From: Bugulina stolonifera | Lineage: Eukaryota; Bryozoa; Gymnolaemata; Cheilostomatida; Bugulidae | DNA length: 64,000 nt | Direction of reading: 5' to 3' | Assembly (NCBI GenBank): GCA_935421135.1 | Contig: OW285195.1 | Location: forward strand, 2,914,001 to 2,978,000 | Shown: positions 26,933 through 38,790 of the stretch, one piece after another | Layout: each line of letters begins with the position of its first letter | Position numbering within the stretch: position 1 is the stretch's first letter | Program-made: the position numbers and the translations under genes | Notes under the pieces: model-generated | The model's database searches: none | Seen by the model: the letters and a program-made list of their open reading frames with translations, nothing else | Told to the model about the DNA's origin: nothing

Positions 26933-27503
26933 GCGGTTGCAGACCAAGCCTGCCCATGGTTCTCGCCCTTTGATATTGCTAATAAATAATCACGATCAAT
27001 GAATTTGCCTATTTCTATTCATTTGATTTTAATTTCAACACTAATCATAAAAAAATGATAATTATTCAATTAACAGTATAGAAGAATAGATTATCTAACA
27101 AAGATATGAATACCCTATGTATTTATATTAATTTATATAATAAATATATATATTTTATAATTGTATATAAATATTCATATTCAATGTGCAAAATTCTCTT
27201 TCAGTCTTTGACTGATTGAATGCAAATTTTCATTGTGATTGTAAAAAACAAAATAAAAATTGAAATAATAATATGATTTTACACAATATAATTCCTTGTC
27301 ACATGATTGATGTACCATTATAATAACTAAATTATAATTTTAAGTTTACTGATTCAAGTGATAGTGATTGTCAGTGATTTAAATTTTAATTTCGATCAAG
27401 ATGACGTGATGAAGATTGATTCACTAAATTTAAATTATTCCCTTATTGTTGTACTGTTTAATTGATTAATGTACAAGGTTCATAAGTACAATGACATAGT
27501 ATA
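26933..27503. other. very AT-rich intergenic stretch
   Basis: Almost pure A/T with alternating ATAT and AAATTT runs (27060-27480). No gene or structured RNA is seen. Confidence 0.45.
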
Positions 27504-28999
27504 TCACCTTCGAGATTTTTTTCTAAAGTTTCTGCTAAATTTAAATGTGCTAGGTAAATGCATAAAGATTACAATTTTATTCATAGGCTGGCACTCAAGC
27601 TGTGCATTGTCACTGGAGTTCAAGATTGGCAACTGACATTTTGTTTCTTCGCGACGTCTTTGGAGGGAATTCTAACTCTATATGACTTTATACATTAGAT
27701 ATATCTAGAGATCAGTGTTTCCGCCCTATATCACTCGGATGTTAGACAAATAATTAACTACATTCGTTTAATATACTTAGGGCGGCAATTAGAATTAAGC
27801 AATCAGTCCTAATACTCGAACAGACAACTCCGTAGCTGGGTGACTGGTGGGCCAGACTGATTTGGAGCTATCTTGACTTCAACCTAATATACAATGCATG
27901 ATGTATTGCTGTGGATTTGCAAGGGTTGTTAATCGTCATAGATTAGTTAGCACCAGTCTACTACTGAACTAACAACATGAGCTCAGTGACTCCTACACAC
28001 GTAGTAATTATGCAAGTAGTCGGCTGCATTTCTACAACAGTTTACTAACAGTCTACTACAGTCTACTACACAGTCTACATGGCTATGGCTATGGTTACCA
28101 GTTACCACTGTCTATCACCAAAAACAATACAGAGAATTGTAACAAGTTGATGATATATCTATTTAATACCTACATGGTCACATTGAATACATCAAGTGCG
28201 CAATAAAATAGTATAAGCTTCAGCTGAAAGAGCACACAGAATCTAAAAAGGCTGGACAGCTATTGTAGCTGCCTTATGTAGCAAGTGAAAAACATTAACC
28301 AGTCAAAATGAGTTAACTGCTTGGTATAATTGTATTACACTGTACCAAAATGGAAACACAAACAGGAATAGCCTCCTGTTAGTGGAAATTTTGCCATTAG
28401 TGACGATAATGCTCAAACACCCAATCATTGTAAAGGCTGACAACTAAACTACTACTACTAGATATACAAGTAAATCCCTAATTACTTGTAACTTCTGAAT
28501 CCACAACAATATTTACTTTACACATGTACATAGCAATCTGTCAATAGTGAGGGCTCTGTCGGGTACACGAGAGGCTGTGGGTGGGAGTCACTTCGTTTGT
28601 CTTTATCATCACTCTATGAGCAATGTGTGGTACTAACAAAGATGGTAAGAAATGATGGTTCATGATCAATGATAATACTCTCTCCCATCTGATACTCCCA
28701 GTTTGGCGGTCTCGGTGCTCCGCGATTCGCTTTTCTACCACCTATTTGCTGAGGCTCTTTGAATAGCTGTACGACTAGCATCGCAGCCTAACAATATTGT
28801 ATATTGAGTACCCTGGAATAAGATCTCGTTTATATAGTAAACAAATAGTTTATACTGGACCGTTGTAAACGAGGGTTTCTGATTGGTCCTCAACACACCA
28901 ATGATAACGGTGGTATTGTATGCACAGTTGCACAGCCTCTTGCTTTACCTGGACTGCACGTAGAGGTGGGACAGACAGTTTCCGGCCAGAGTGAACCAT
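27504..28999 (-). CDS. candidate small three-exon gene of unknown function (122 aa)
   Basis: I do not recognise it. Exon 1 is 28999-28949 (ATG, then VHSGRKLSVPPLRAVQ, donor GTAAAG). Exon 2 is 28787-28638 (TGTTAG acceptor; contains GAPRPPNWEYQMGESIII; donor GTTAGT). Exon 3 is 27671-27504 (contains LQRRREETKCQLPILNS; stop TGA). All three are phase 0 and join into 122 codons without a stop. The middle exon, with PRPPNWEY, reads most like protein. Exon 2 has a second open frame beginning at the alternative acceptor at 28741 (EKRIAEHRDRQTG.., running to 28541) that would also be in phase with exon 1, so the true frame is uncertain. The product is basic, with no signal peptide or obvious domain. 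Confidence 0.38.
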
Positions 29000-30181
29000 C
29001 TTTGGTACCAGTCCGTCAGCAGGGTTGGTTAATATTCCACCAATACATAATCAAAACTGATTTCTAATAATAATACTATTGGACTTATTGCATCTACAAG
29101 TTTATGTGTAACATTAACCAATCACAACAGCTCCCTGTGACTCTGGGGACTGAAAAGACCGACATGTTGTTCTTTGCCTAAGTAAACAAATGGCGTGCCG
29201 ATTTGCTCTAGAACGACGTTCTGTCGGCCAAAAATGAACAAGCAACCTCTCATGTAGCCTAATGATCATTGCCACTAGTATTGGCTGTCTGCACTGATCC
29301 TACATGCAGTACTGGAAACTCTAACAATGCTGGTGGCATGCATGTGGATTATTATCATTGAGTGACTAGTCATTAGTGTTGTTACTAACTACAAGGCAAT
29401 AGCCTATAAGGTCGCTACATCGCCTCTATACTGACAGGTACTACTTCCAACAAAACCTTCCTATTTAGAGCAGCGAAAACTTGGCAAGTACTATGATAAG
29501 CAGTAGGTAGTAATGTCAACATAACAAGCAGCAAAAGTGCAGCTGAAACTAGTTCAGGCTACAGCACACAGTATGACAGAATCATGTGTGTAATAGAACC
29601 AGTAGTCTCTACTCATGGGCACTCTCAAGCTCTTGAACCTGCATGTAATTAGAAGTTGTCCTCTCTCAGACTATGTTCCCTCATACGAATACTTGCAGAC
29701 TCGCTGGTGTGCTAGTTCCAATTGCTGTCAACCACAGACTACCACTCCAAACTGAACAAATACCCATCAGTAATATTGCTGAGGAATTGTTTGACCACTG
29801 GAGTTGCCTCCTTTTTAAATCATCTGCGTAAAGAGTGGGATGACAACTCCAAGCTATCTGAACTGAAACGTCATAATTCAATATTAAATGTGTGCAAAGG
29901 AAAGGTATATTAATGTTCGCAAATGTTTATAATCAAACAAAAAATTTAACTCTATGATAGCAAAAACACCGTTACACCTTTACTACAAGAGAACAAATAT
30001 ATGGGTATTTACTGCATGCCGGAGAATTGATTTAACAATATAGTATTTATATTTTCATTTATATACTAATATAATAGTGTGTAGGTCTATTGTAAACACA
30101 GTGCTGATAAGTACAACATCAACACTGTTATCTCGAATAATAAATGTCGTCCTATTAATGTACATGTACATAGCATAGTCA
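29000..30181. other. intergenic between the small gene and the decarboxylase
   Basis: This 1.2-kb spacer holds the promoter side of the small minus-strand gene and the 3' flank of the decarboxylase. One GACAACTCC copy is at 29842. No supported coding region is seen. Confidence 0.4.
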
Positions 30182-33100
30182 TTAAGTGAGGGTAGCCTTC
30201 CCAGCTGATTCTTCCTGTGCAGGTTTAAGGTTTAGCCTAGGACAGGCATTGCTGGTAGCTGTATGAGGACTGTTGAAAGGTGAGAGAAGCATCATATTGG
30301 ATGAGGTCATATTTATGGGCAACTTGGAGGCAAGCTCCGTTGTGCTGTACCTTCGAAACATCCTTCTTTTGTCTGGCTTTCCCCTAGAATAAGTGGCAAT
30401 ACCCATATGCATGCGTGCAGTTACACATGGGAATTATATGATTGTACAACAATTTATGAGGGGTTGTTTCACCCTGGAACTACAAGGAGAGGGTACAGAA
30501 GAAGGTACGGTGAGAGGGTACAGGGAGAGGATATGGAAGAGGGTAAGGAGAGAGGGCACAGGGAGAGGGTACAGGGAAACGGGTGCATAGAGAGGGTATG
30601 AGAGAAGGTATAGGGAGAGAGTGCGGGGAGAGGGCACAAAGAAATGGTGCAGGGAGAGGGTACGACGAGAGGGGAAAGCTGATTAGTGATGTAAGGAGAT
30701 GAAACTTAGTAATGCAATGCAGCGTGACGGGGCATGAAAACTGAAATCCCCAGCTATCTATTTTGGATCATCTCTACTCCATTCTTGGATCCGCCACTGA
30801 ATAGAGGAATTTTGCCAATAATTGTCACTTGTTCGCTGAATTCCAATAAAGAAGCAACTATTACTTTATACAGCTGGCGTGGTGTTTACTAACTAGAAGA
30901 CTCTCAGCTGAAGTTCCATTTGGAACTGATACCAGAGCACTAGATTAGCTCTTACCGTTTAACCAACGCCGGCACACTCTCATCTTCCTGCTTCTCGTTT
31001 TCAACAGGAAAGAGGAAGCCATTTGTAGCGAGGTCTGCAGGTGAAAGGTCACCGGCATATAGAGTCATTTCAATGATGTCATCGGCCAACACGTGATCTG
31101 AAGCAAATAATTGTTTTAATTGGTTTAATAAAGCAGATGATTGTGACCAGGCAAAGTATTATTTGACAACCAATAGAATCTATCGTAACATTGAAGTAAA
31201 TTTTGCATGAAGCTGTTAGCTGTACATGTACATGTACTTGTTGCAGCGGCACATATATGTACATATATAAATAAATACTTGATTTTGTATCGTCGGGTAA
31301 AGTGCTCTATAGGACGTGGTATTGTCCTAGAGCTAGTATAAACTATTATGACGTAGGTAAAATAAATCAAATAAATTAAAAATCGTCAATTCCACCTACG
31401 TCATAATAGTTTATGTACATATATATGCAGGGTCGAGAACTCTGATCTACGTTTGCATTCAATTTCTGATTTTCGATTATGCTGACTAAACCAAAGAATA
31501 CAAGCATTCGATTGTTACTTTACCAAACCAATGATTGTACTTCATCCGATTTTACAATCGATGACGATTTTAGAAAATGCATATGTATATGGGTATAATT
31601 TTTGTAAAAATGAAGAAATTTATTGTCTTTACTAATTTTGTCTATTACTTTAAAATGTTATAACAACTGTGCCTAATATTACCAGTTTTATTTGCATTTT
31701 CTCATAGTTTAGAGTTATCTCCTCTACCTTTATGTTTCTTTTTAGCCTTTTAGATCCCTATATGGCACATATATGTGCCATGGCTACACAATAGAAAGTC
31801 CCATTGTGGCACACATGTGTGCCATAATTTCATCACAACTTTTGAAGAGCTTAGATTGTGCTATGATGGTGATTGACCATTCAAATGAAAGCTCATTATG
31901 TTAGCTATCCAATGAGCCTACAATGTCAAGGCCATAGTTTGAATAATTGCCAAGTGACACGTGCAAAGATAGTAAAACTGTGTTTGGCATGGGTATGCAC
32001 GCAACAATTGGAAACAACAACCGATCAACTTGCACAGTGTGCAACAGTGACTTTCAGTGACACAAAATGTCTTCTACATTGACTTATTTCAGTCAAATAA
32101 AGAATTTCTTGAGGATTACATTGGTGCTGAAATTTTTCTGTTTGTATGCACACAAATGTAGGTAATAGTAGTTTTGTACACACATCTCTAGTAACGAAAA
32201 GGTGTCCCATTATGGCACACATGTGTGCGATGATTTCATCACCACTTTTGAAGAGTTTAGATTGTGCTATGGTGGTGGTTGACCATTCAAATGAAAGCTC
32301 ATTATGTTAGCTATCCAATGAGCCTACAATGTCAAGGCCATAGTTTGAATAATTGCCAAGTGACACGTGCAAAGATAGTAAAACTGTGTTTGGCATGTGC
32401 ATGCACGCAACAATTGGAAACAACAATCGATCAACTTGCACAGTGTGCAACAGTGACTTTCAGTGACACAAAATGTCTTCTACATTGATTTATTTCAGTC
32501 AGATAAAGAATTTCTTGAGGATTACATTAGTGCTGAAATTTTTCTGTTTGTATGCACACAAATGTAGGTAATAGTAGTTTTGTACACACATCTCTAGTAA
32601 CGAAAAGGTGGTAATACTAGCTTTTCTCACATCTTTTAGAATATTTTTCATCACTGTCAAACTCACCTGTAAGTAAAAACTGTGGATTTATATCTATCTA
32701 ATACAGAATTTTGTCAGGAATGCAATGCACTTTGAATCTTGAAACTGGCATAAATAGAAATAAAAATAAAGGCAATTTTATAGACACACCTCGGCGCACA
32801 AAAATAAGGCCTGGGATTTTGCCCCAAAATTAGGCGGGACTTAAAAGGCTAATTAGCCTCCAAATATTTATATGTACTGCAAATCTTAGCCAGAAATTCC
32901 AGGCTATTATTTCTTATTTGTTGCTAGCCACTCACATTTTATCCTAGCTTGCAAATAGAAGCTATTATTTTATTATTAAATAAAACAGCTCATCATCATT
33001 TTTTTTATTAAAAAGATAAGAACTAAGCTACAAGGCTTTACATTTATTTCTTGTACTAAACACTAGCAGATTAATTAGCAGCTTAGTGACAATCGAATGC

Positions 33101-36100
33101 AGCTGTAACCTTATAAAACCAACGAATACATGCATTTCGATGGCTTTGTTGGAAACCAACGATTAGGTGGAATCGATGGTGAATAGACCAAAGAAAATCG
33201 CCATCGAATATCGAATGCTATTGGCGAATATCGAATGCTATTGGCGATTCCCAACCCTGTATATATGTATATATGCTGCGTACCGGCGCTATATGAGATG
33301 AGCTTCCATGCCCTCTCTATATCAGAGTCAGTGGCAGACGGAGAGCAGACACAAAACCGTATGACATAGCTTTTCTTGACAGACGCTGGAACCATGAAGA
33401 GCTGACCAGAGCTGTTTATGACTCCCAATAGCCTCTCATTCAGATCATTCTCTCCCTATTGAACAGCATTACTTAGAGATCAATGTAAAATAAGAGAGTA
33501 TTCCGACGATAACATGATTATGACGGGACAACTCCAATGAGTTTGTTGGATTCGTCTCCCTACGTATTACCAAGAAGACCCTATTAACTAGATTAATAGT
33601 ATAAATGGCACACTTCATCTGTAGCGCTCTGAGTTCACTTCATACATGGATGAGTACTTACCTTTAGCCTGAAGGTGACGAGTCCGGTCCTCGTCTTACC
33701 CACTTGTTCAAATCTTCTGTCCTTCTGCAATAGTTTAGTAAACTTCTTTGCTAGTCTCACATGCTGGAAAGGCAAAGTAGTAATATATCATTTTCTGTAC
33801 ACTACTTCACAATACTTTCATTTTGGAGAGAACAGCAAGTATATTTCAAACTGTTTCATGTTATAGTCATATAGTGTAAGAGCACTCGCATGTGTAGGTA
33901 ATGGAGTTAATGATGTTCACCTCTCTGATGTATTTCTGCAGACCCTGAATTCCGTAGAGTCTGATGACAAACCAGAGCTTTAGTGACCTGAATCTCCTAC
34001 TTAGTGGGATCCCCCAGTTCTGTAACGATATACTCAATAATATACCATACATGTAACAATATACACAATAATATACCATACATGTAACAATATACACAAT
34101 AATATACCCATAGATGTAACAATATACACAATAATATACCATACATGTAACAATATACACAATAATATACCCATACATGTAACAATATACACAATAATAT
34201 ACCCATAGATGTCTTACAGAGTAATACACTTATACTATTACATATAACATGTGAACCCATTGGGGCTACAATACAAGAAATACTAAATAAATGGCATAAT
34301 TCATTATCTGTAAATGTTTTCAAAAATTTATTATTATTTAATGATGAATTTTCAAGCAAGGAATTTATTTTTAAGCAGTCAGAGACTTGTTTCAAATCCA
34401 TGGAAATACCAGTCCCTGACTGGAGTTTGAACAATCATAAAAAGTGTCTGGGTACACTTTGGAGAAATATAAAATGGGAGTCATGTGATAGTTTTATTCA
34501 CAATTGTGCTATACTGAATCCCCCCTAGATGTTAGATAGCAATTGCTGCTGTTGCTATTCACACTGCAGTCTGATGCACTTGTAGTTAGAGTACTGAATG
34601 GCCACACTAATCAATATGTTACACTATGAGTTAAATAAGTCTATTACCGGGAGATTGGTAACGGGCTGTGCTATACAGTAAACACAGAACACGTACAATA
34701 CGTTTGTGCAATACATGGATATAACAAAGTATAGAATGTTGTGCATGTAATACACAATACATAATAATACACAATAAATAAGCACGCTACCTGCCATATA
34801 GATGGTAAGCACACTACCTACTATATAGATAGTATATTTACCCGGAAGTCAGTGGTAAGATGCTGATGGTCATGCTTCAAGTAGAGAGGATCAACAGACA
34901 ATGAACTCTCTAGTGCACAACGATCTCGAACCCACATGCAGCCACAGTCAAAGTTAGTCAACATCCACTTGTTTGCATTGAACTCTAGTGAGTCCACCTC
35001 CTGTAAAGATTGTAAAGTTTGATATCACGTTTAGTGACTGTAGATGTCTTTGGGCTTGTGGAAAAAAATCATGTGTGTCTTTCAATTTAAATGTAATCTG
35101 TAGTCTGTTCCTGAAAAGTGTTAGTTTTAAAGCAGAGTTGCCTATTCATTGTATTATTTTGGAGTTGTCCACACATATAGTTACCTCACAGCGATCTTTA
35201 ATCTGTATTAATCGGGAGTTATGCCCTCATTACATATAACTGTGGAGTTGTCCTTTCATTACACTACTTGCATCTGTCTAGTCACTGTGAGTTTACCAGT
35301 AAATATAACATCTACAGGCTTTCCTCACACTGTATTACTTCGAAGTTGTCTACTCACTGCATAACCCAAACGTTTCCACTGTGTATTACCTACCTCAATC
35401 CCGTCCAGCAAGAGGTGCTGGAACTCTGGGCAGATGAAGGCATTACCAGCATAGGCAGAATCCACATGCAGCCAAATGTCAAGAGGTTTCTCAGATAGCA
35501 TTGACAGGGAGGTCAAGGTGTCACTTATGCTTGCCAGGTTATCAAAGGAGCAGATAGATGTGGTGCCCAGTGTGGCACAGACATAGAAAGGTATAAAGTT
35601 GTCATGGATGTCTTGCTGAAATATAGAGGCAGAGGCTATGCGCACAAAATCTTCCCGGTTTTACTTGCCGCTATTAATTTCAGGTAGGAAAGCAACGATC
35701 GAAATGGATTTGAATTTTTCTACTTTTGGGGTAGAGAAGGTACTTGACCAATGGCAATGTAACACTGAAGCCTTTTAATGTTGGATGCCCAGTTCCTAAC
35801 ACTACCTATACATGTAACTTAACCAAAAATTTAACATGCCAGACAATTGGATCATTACAGAATATTGTTGTCTGTTCAAGAAAAGACAACTACGAACATA
35901 AGTTTGGGTTCAAACAGTGTCTGTTATATGAAGGGATGGAATTATCATCATTGTACTAATACATAATGTTTATATGCTTACTTCAATAGCAGCTCTCAGT
36001 GTGTCTCCTGTTAAGGCATAGTCAGCCCCAGGCTCTAGCATGTGCAGTCTAACGTTACAGATGGCAGCTGCCTTCTCCACACAAGAGTGAGCCTGCAGGG

Positions 36101-38165
36101 GAGAAGATTACGAATCACTTATATTAGAACGAGTTAATTAGTTCATAAGTCAGACGATGATCTCTAAAATCACATTGAGAGCAAAAAAGAGTGTTTGTGG
36201 TAAAAGAGGAGGGGCATAACTTCTAAGGAATAAGGGGTCTGTATAGCTTACCAATGTTGAACAATAGGCAACAAGCCTGGCTGAGGAAGTCAGTCTATGC
36301 TTCTCAAATGCTCTATGTCTAGCTGCCAACATGGACACCAGTACACTCTCACTAGCGGAACCCTGTAGCACACCCCCTCCTTTCCCACTGCTGTGCAGGA
36401 AATCCTCGGGCAAACCGATTGCTTTACCTGTCAAGCAACAGAGCATTTAATCACTTCTGTTTGTCAGTTTGTTGGCACAGTAGTCATAGAAACTGATAGT
36501 TGGGGCATTCAACTCTGAGACCATGAATAGAAATATTTGTTTATGTTGTACAATAACCTTTGAACCTTTCTACAAAGACAGTTTGAAGAGAGAGATGTGG
36601 TAAAAGTACAATTAATAAGTACATGCATTGTTTTTTCGAAAGTCCAACAACCAATCATGAAGTGCTGTAAGTCCTGTTTAACATGCAGCCTCGAACAATT
36701 ACAATTACTATTTCAAAAACGCATATAATATGTGAGTCAAAAGTTACATGGTGTCATAGCATTTACTGCATGGAATTATAAGTACACACATCGGGCACAC
36801 TGACCAACATGGCTGCTACGAGCTGCTACTTATCCAAAACTATGGCCTGTGTTTCACTGTCATGATTGAAAGGTCATAGACAAAAGCATTATACCGTGAA
36901 GGCAGTCAGTGTAGAAAGACGTTTATACATGTCTTCTCTCTATAGAGAGCAGACATGACTGTATTTACGTCTTTCTACACTGACTGCCTTCACAGCATAG
37001 GATACAACTTTTATTAGTTTTTGATCTGGAGCACAACTGCATAAGTGACTATATTATGATGTTGTACATATACATGCACAGGTAACACCCTGAAAGCTTT
37101 GGCGCTGCTTTAAAATCATGCTAGGAACGTACAGACTCCCGGCCTATCTTTAAGACTCTGGTGCCGTATGCCCACCATTTTGACACAGTATGTGTAAAAT
37201 CAAGTCTGAGATATGCTAGAAGCTAACTCTAATTCAAGATAACCTGCAACTCATATTACAGATGCACTGCTCCACTTGTATATACAGTGTGGTGTCTGTT
37301 ATATACATGTATGATTTCCTACCTAGCCAGTCCATGACAACTATCTCCAGCTCCGTACAAGATGGTGCTGCTGCCCAGGAGAAACCGATACAGCCGAGAG
37401 CCGACTCTATCATCTCCCCTAGCATAGAAGGGTACGAGTTTCCAGCCGGGAAGTAGGCATGGAAGTTAGGGTGCTGCCAGTGGGCCATCTGTAAACAGAT
37501 ACTCAGGATATGTAGTTAGGAGATGCAGTAACAACAACAGACTTCTTATCCATAGTGCCGTGCTACTCATATGCTGTTTAAAATAGTATCCGTAGAATCA
37601 ATTGTGGTCTAGTGAACTTTAAGTACATGTATGAAGTCACTCACCCCTGGCACAATTAGATTCTTCACGTCTTTCATAACTTTCTCAAAACTCTCAGCCT
37701 CTTCTGGAGCATTGTCAGGAAGTCTGTTTATAAGGAATCCTAGAGAAGTATACCACAATGCATCTGTTTAACTATACCACAATGCATCTGTTTAACTATA
37801 CCACAATGCAACTGTTTAAGTATACCACAATGCAACTGTTTAAATATACCACAATGCAACTGTTTAAGTATACCACAATGCAACTGTTTAAGTATACCAC
37901 GTGTAACTATTCAAGTATACCACAATGCAACTGTTTAACAATACCACAATGCATTTAAATTTGTATTCCTTGCTGCCACTGAATAAGTACATGTACAATG
38001 TATATCACAATACAAATACATAAATATACCACAATGCAACAGTTAGTACGTAACTCTACCTGGTTTGACATCTGGTACAACTGGTTGGTTACTGATTCCC
38101 TGAATATGATCTGAGATAAACTCTACCACCTCCTTACCACACTTTTTAAATTCCTTTGACTCCAT
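30182..38165 (-). CDS. HDC: PLP-dependent aromatic amino acid decarboxylase, histidine-decarboxylase type (583 aa, 12 exons)
   Basis: Exons: 38165-38060, 37739-37645, 37488-37323, 36427-36252, 36092-35982, 35615-35394, 35000-34842, 34019-33921, 33763-33662, 33455-33284, 31097-30956 and 30383-30182. All are GT-AG with matching phases. The enzyme family removes CO2 from histidine, DOPA or 5-HTP to make histamine, dopamine or serotonin, using pyridoxal phosphate in the cytosol. Visible landmarks: HPNFHAYFP substrate pocket; [19 protein letters not shown] (His183); [20 protein letters not shown] (Asp270, binds the PLP ring nitrogen); NANKW with Lys303, the PLP Schiff-base lysine; and [10 protein letters not shown], whose Tyr332 is in the mobile catalytic loop. 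Ser352 in IPLSRRFRS matches the histidine decarboxylase serine, where DOPA decarboxylase has Gly. A 110-residue Ser/Lys-rich tail extends beyond the core, as in HDC. NANKW replaces the usual NPHKW/NPSKW. Confidence 0.9.
30478..30670. repeat. purine-rich GAGAGGGTACAGG repeat
   Basis: Imperfect tandem repeat of GAGAGGGTACAGGGA and variants (GGTAAGGAGAGAGGGC, GGTGCAGGGAGAG). The plus strand is almost all purine plus TAC or CAC triplets. It starts about 95 bp upstream of exon 12, in the eleventh intron of the decarboxylase. Overlapping open frames in three registers are artefacts. Confidence 0.75.
31338..31414. repeat. 21-bp perfect inverted repeat with 35-bp spacer
   Basis: 31338-31358 (ATAAACTATTATGACGTAGG..) is the reverse complement of 31394-31414. 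It lies just left of hAT copy B, in the tenth intron of the decarboxylase. It could be a small foldback element; the arms contain TGACGTA/TACGTCA. Confidence 0.8.
31746..32848. mobile_element. nested element inserted in hAT copy B
   Basis: Copy A lacks this 1.1-kb block, which shows it was inserted. Ends are CCTTTTAGATCCC and GGGACTTAAAAGG, imperfect inverted repeats. Flanks CTTTTTAG (31738-31745) and CTAATTAG (32849-32856) are a plausible diverged 8-bp target duplication. It contains short palindromes such as GGCACATATATGTGCC and TGGCACACATGTGTGCCA and a large internal tandem duplication. Short open frames (60-74 aa) recur in both copies but match nothing I know. Confidence 0.75.
31797..32612. 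repeat. tandem duplication, period 406 bp, two copies
   Basis: The block starting with CCCATTGTGGCACACATGTG recurs 406 bp later with few differences, over its full length to the word CTAGTAACGAAAAGGTG. Divergence is low, so the duplication is recent relative to the hAT element around it. Confidence 0.88.
34022..34212. repeat. 31-32-bp AT-rich minisatellite, about 6 copies
   Basis: Units of AACAATATACACAATAATAT plus ACC(C)ATACATGT in intron 7 of the decarboxylase, beginning 3 bp past the acceptor side of exon 8. The minus-strand frames across it (Tyr/Cys/Ile repeats) are artefacts. Confidence 0.9.
34355..34432 (-). mobile_element. SINE 3' fragment
   Basis: Minus-strand copy of the tail of the SINE seen complete at 61200-61446: GTCAGGGACTGGTATTTCCA, then TGGATTTGAAACAAGTCTCT. 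The tRNA-like head is missing. It lies in intron 7 of the decarboxylase. Confidence 0.7.
35744..35959 (+). other. unexplained plus-strand open frame inside a decarboxylase intron
   Basis: A 71-codon ATG frame in intron 5 of the decarboxylase, antisense to the gene, rich in Asn, Thr and Cys ([12 protein letters not shown]..). It has no splice context or known motif. It may be chance or a relic of an inserted sequence. Confidence 0.1.
36896..36993. repeat. 27-bp perfect inverted repeat forming a 98-nt hairpin
   Basis: 36896-36922 (GTGAAGGCAGTCAGTGTAGA..) is the exact reverse complement of 36967-36993. The 44-base interior has its own inverted repeat (CATGTCT..AGACATG around TCTCTATAGAGA), so the whole can fold as one long hairpin. 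It lies in intron 3 of the decarboxylase. It could be a small foldback element or a hairpin RNA; expression is unknown. Confidence 0.85.
37742..37950. repeat. 24-bp minisatellite, about 8 copies
   Basis: Tandem units of TATACCACAATGCAACTGTT plus TAAG, in intron 1 of the decarboxylase, immediately upstream of the exon 2 acceptor (37740). One unit is disrupted (CACGTGTAACTATTCAAG). A further stray unit is at 38026. Confidence 0.9.
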
Positions 38166-38552
38166 TGCCCAGAATTAAGCTTTGCGCTAAAATAAACAAT
38201 ATTATTTAGAAATGTTTTCCAGAAAGCGTGCATTTTGGAATTGTTTTATTTACACAACAATAAAATACCATAAACAGTATCTGATATTTTTTCTTTTGTA
38301 TTCATTATACCATATAATAATAATAGTGTGTGGTGTGTGGAGTTGACCACAGTTTTGCAGCTCTTCAATAACATATTCTTGCTACAGAAAAATACAATAT
38401 AATAATATTATATTACACAGTGTGAATGAATGGGTGACAAATTGAACAACTATGCGTATGTTATTTGTAATTTATTTGGAGTGATAATGCAGAAGTTGTG
38501 AACATGTGATTGGATGTAAACTAGAGTGTTATGTTACTGAGCTAACACATCT
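38166..38552. promoter_or_regulatory. 5' flank of the decarboxylase gene
   Basis: About 390 bp between the start codon at 38165 and a SINE. It should contain the leader and core promoter. It is AT-rich, and no unambiguous TATA box or factor site could be picked out. Confidence 0.25.
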
Positions 38553-38790
38553 ACTATTGTGTTAGGGGGCTTGGCCATTTTCTTATATAATATGATGTAT
38601 TTTTTAGCAAGGAATTATTTTTGAGCAGTCAGAGACTTGCTTCAAATCCATGAAAATACCAGTCCCTGGCTGGGGTTTGAGCCCTAATCGCCTAGCACAG
38701 TGAACAGAACATGCTACCCACTACACCAGCTAAGCAACCTTAAAAAGGAAGCTTCACCAGTGAGTAGTAGACATGCTCTGAGCGAACTGC
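38553..38790 (-). mobile_element. tRNA-derived SINE, near full length
   Basis: On the minus strand it reads GCTCAGAGCATGTCTAC at the head, then a tRNA-like part with an A-box-like TTAGCTGGTGTAGTGGGTAG and a B-box-like GGGCTCAAACCCC, then CAGGGACTGGTATTTTCATG, and a tail ending CCCCCTAACACA. The same order is seen at 61200-61446 and, interrupted, at 46780-52400. SINEs are moved by LINE reverse transcriptase and transcribed by RNA polymerase III. Confidence 0.8.

Larger units (their letters stand above)
31420..33267. mobile_element. hAT element, copy B, carrying a nested insertion
   Basis: The element is 31428-33259, bounded by CAGGGT and ATTCCCAACCCTG inverted ends, with a perfect 8-bp target duplication TATATATG at 31420-31427 and 33260-33267. 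Its left (31428-31745) and right (32857-33259) parts align by eye with copy A at 18052-18732; the centre is a separate inserted element. It sits in intron 10 of the decarboxylase, and its right end is only 25 bp from the donor at 33284. The right end has a short local duplication (CGAATATCGAATGCTATTGG). Confidence 0.92.

Noticed and set aside
30393..30637. Three overlapping frames of Arg/Glu/Gly or Leu/Pro/Ser composition
   Set aside because: They translate the purine-rich GAGAGGGTACAGG repeat in different registers.
33867..34434. Two long overlapping minus-strand frames (120 and 145 codons)
   Set aside because: Most of both is the translated AT-rich minisatellite at 34022-34212 (Tyr-Cys-Val-Tyr repeats). 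Only the short part at 34019-33921 is a real exon, in one of the two frames.
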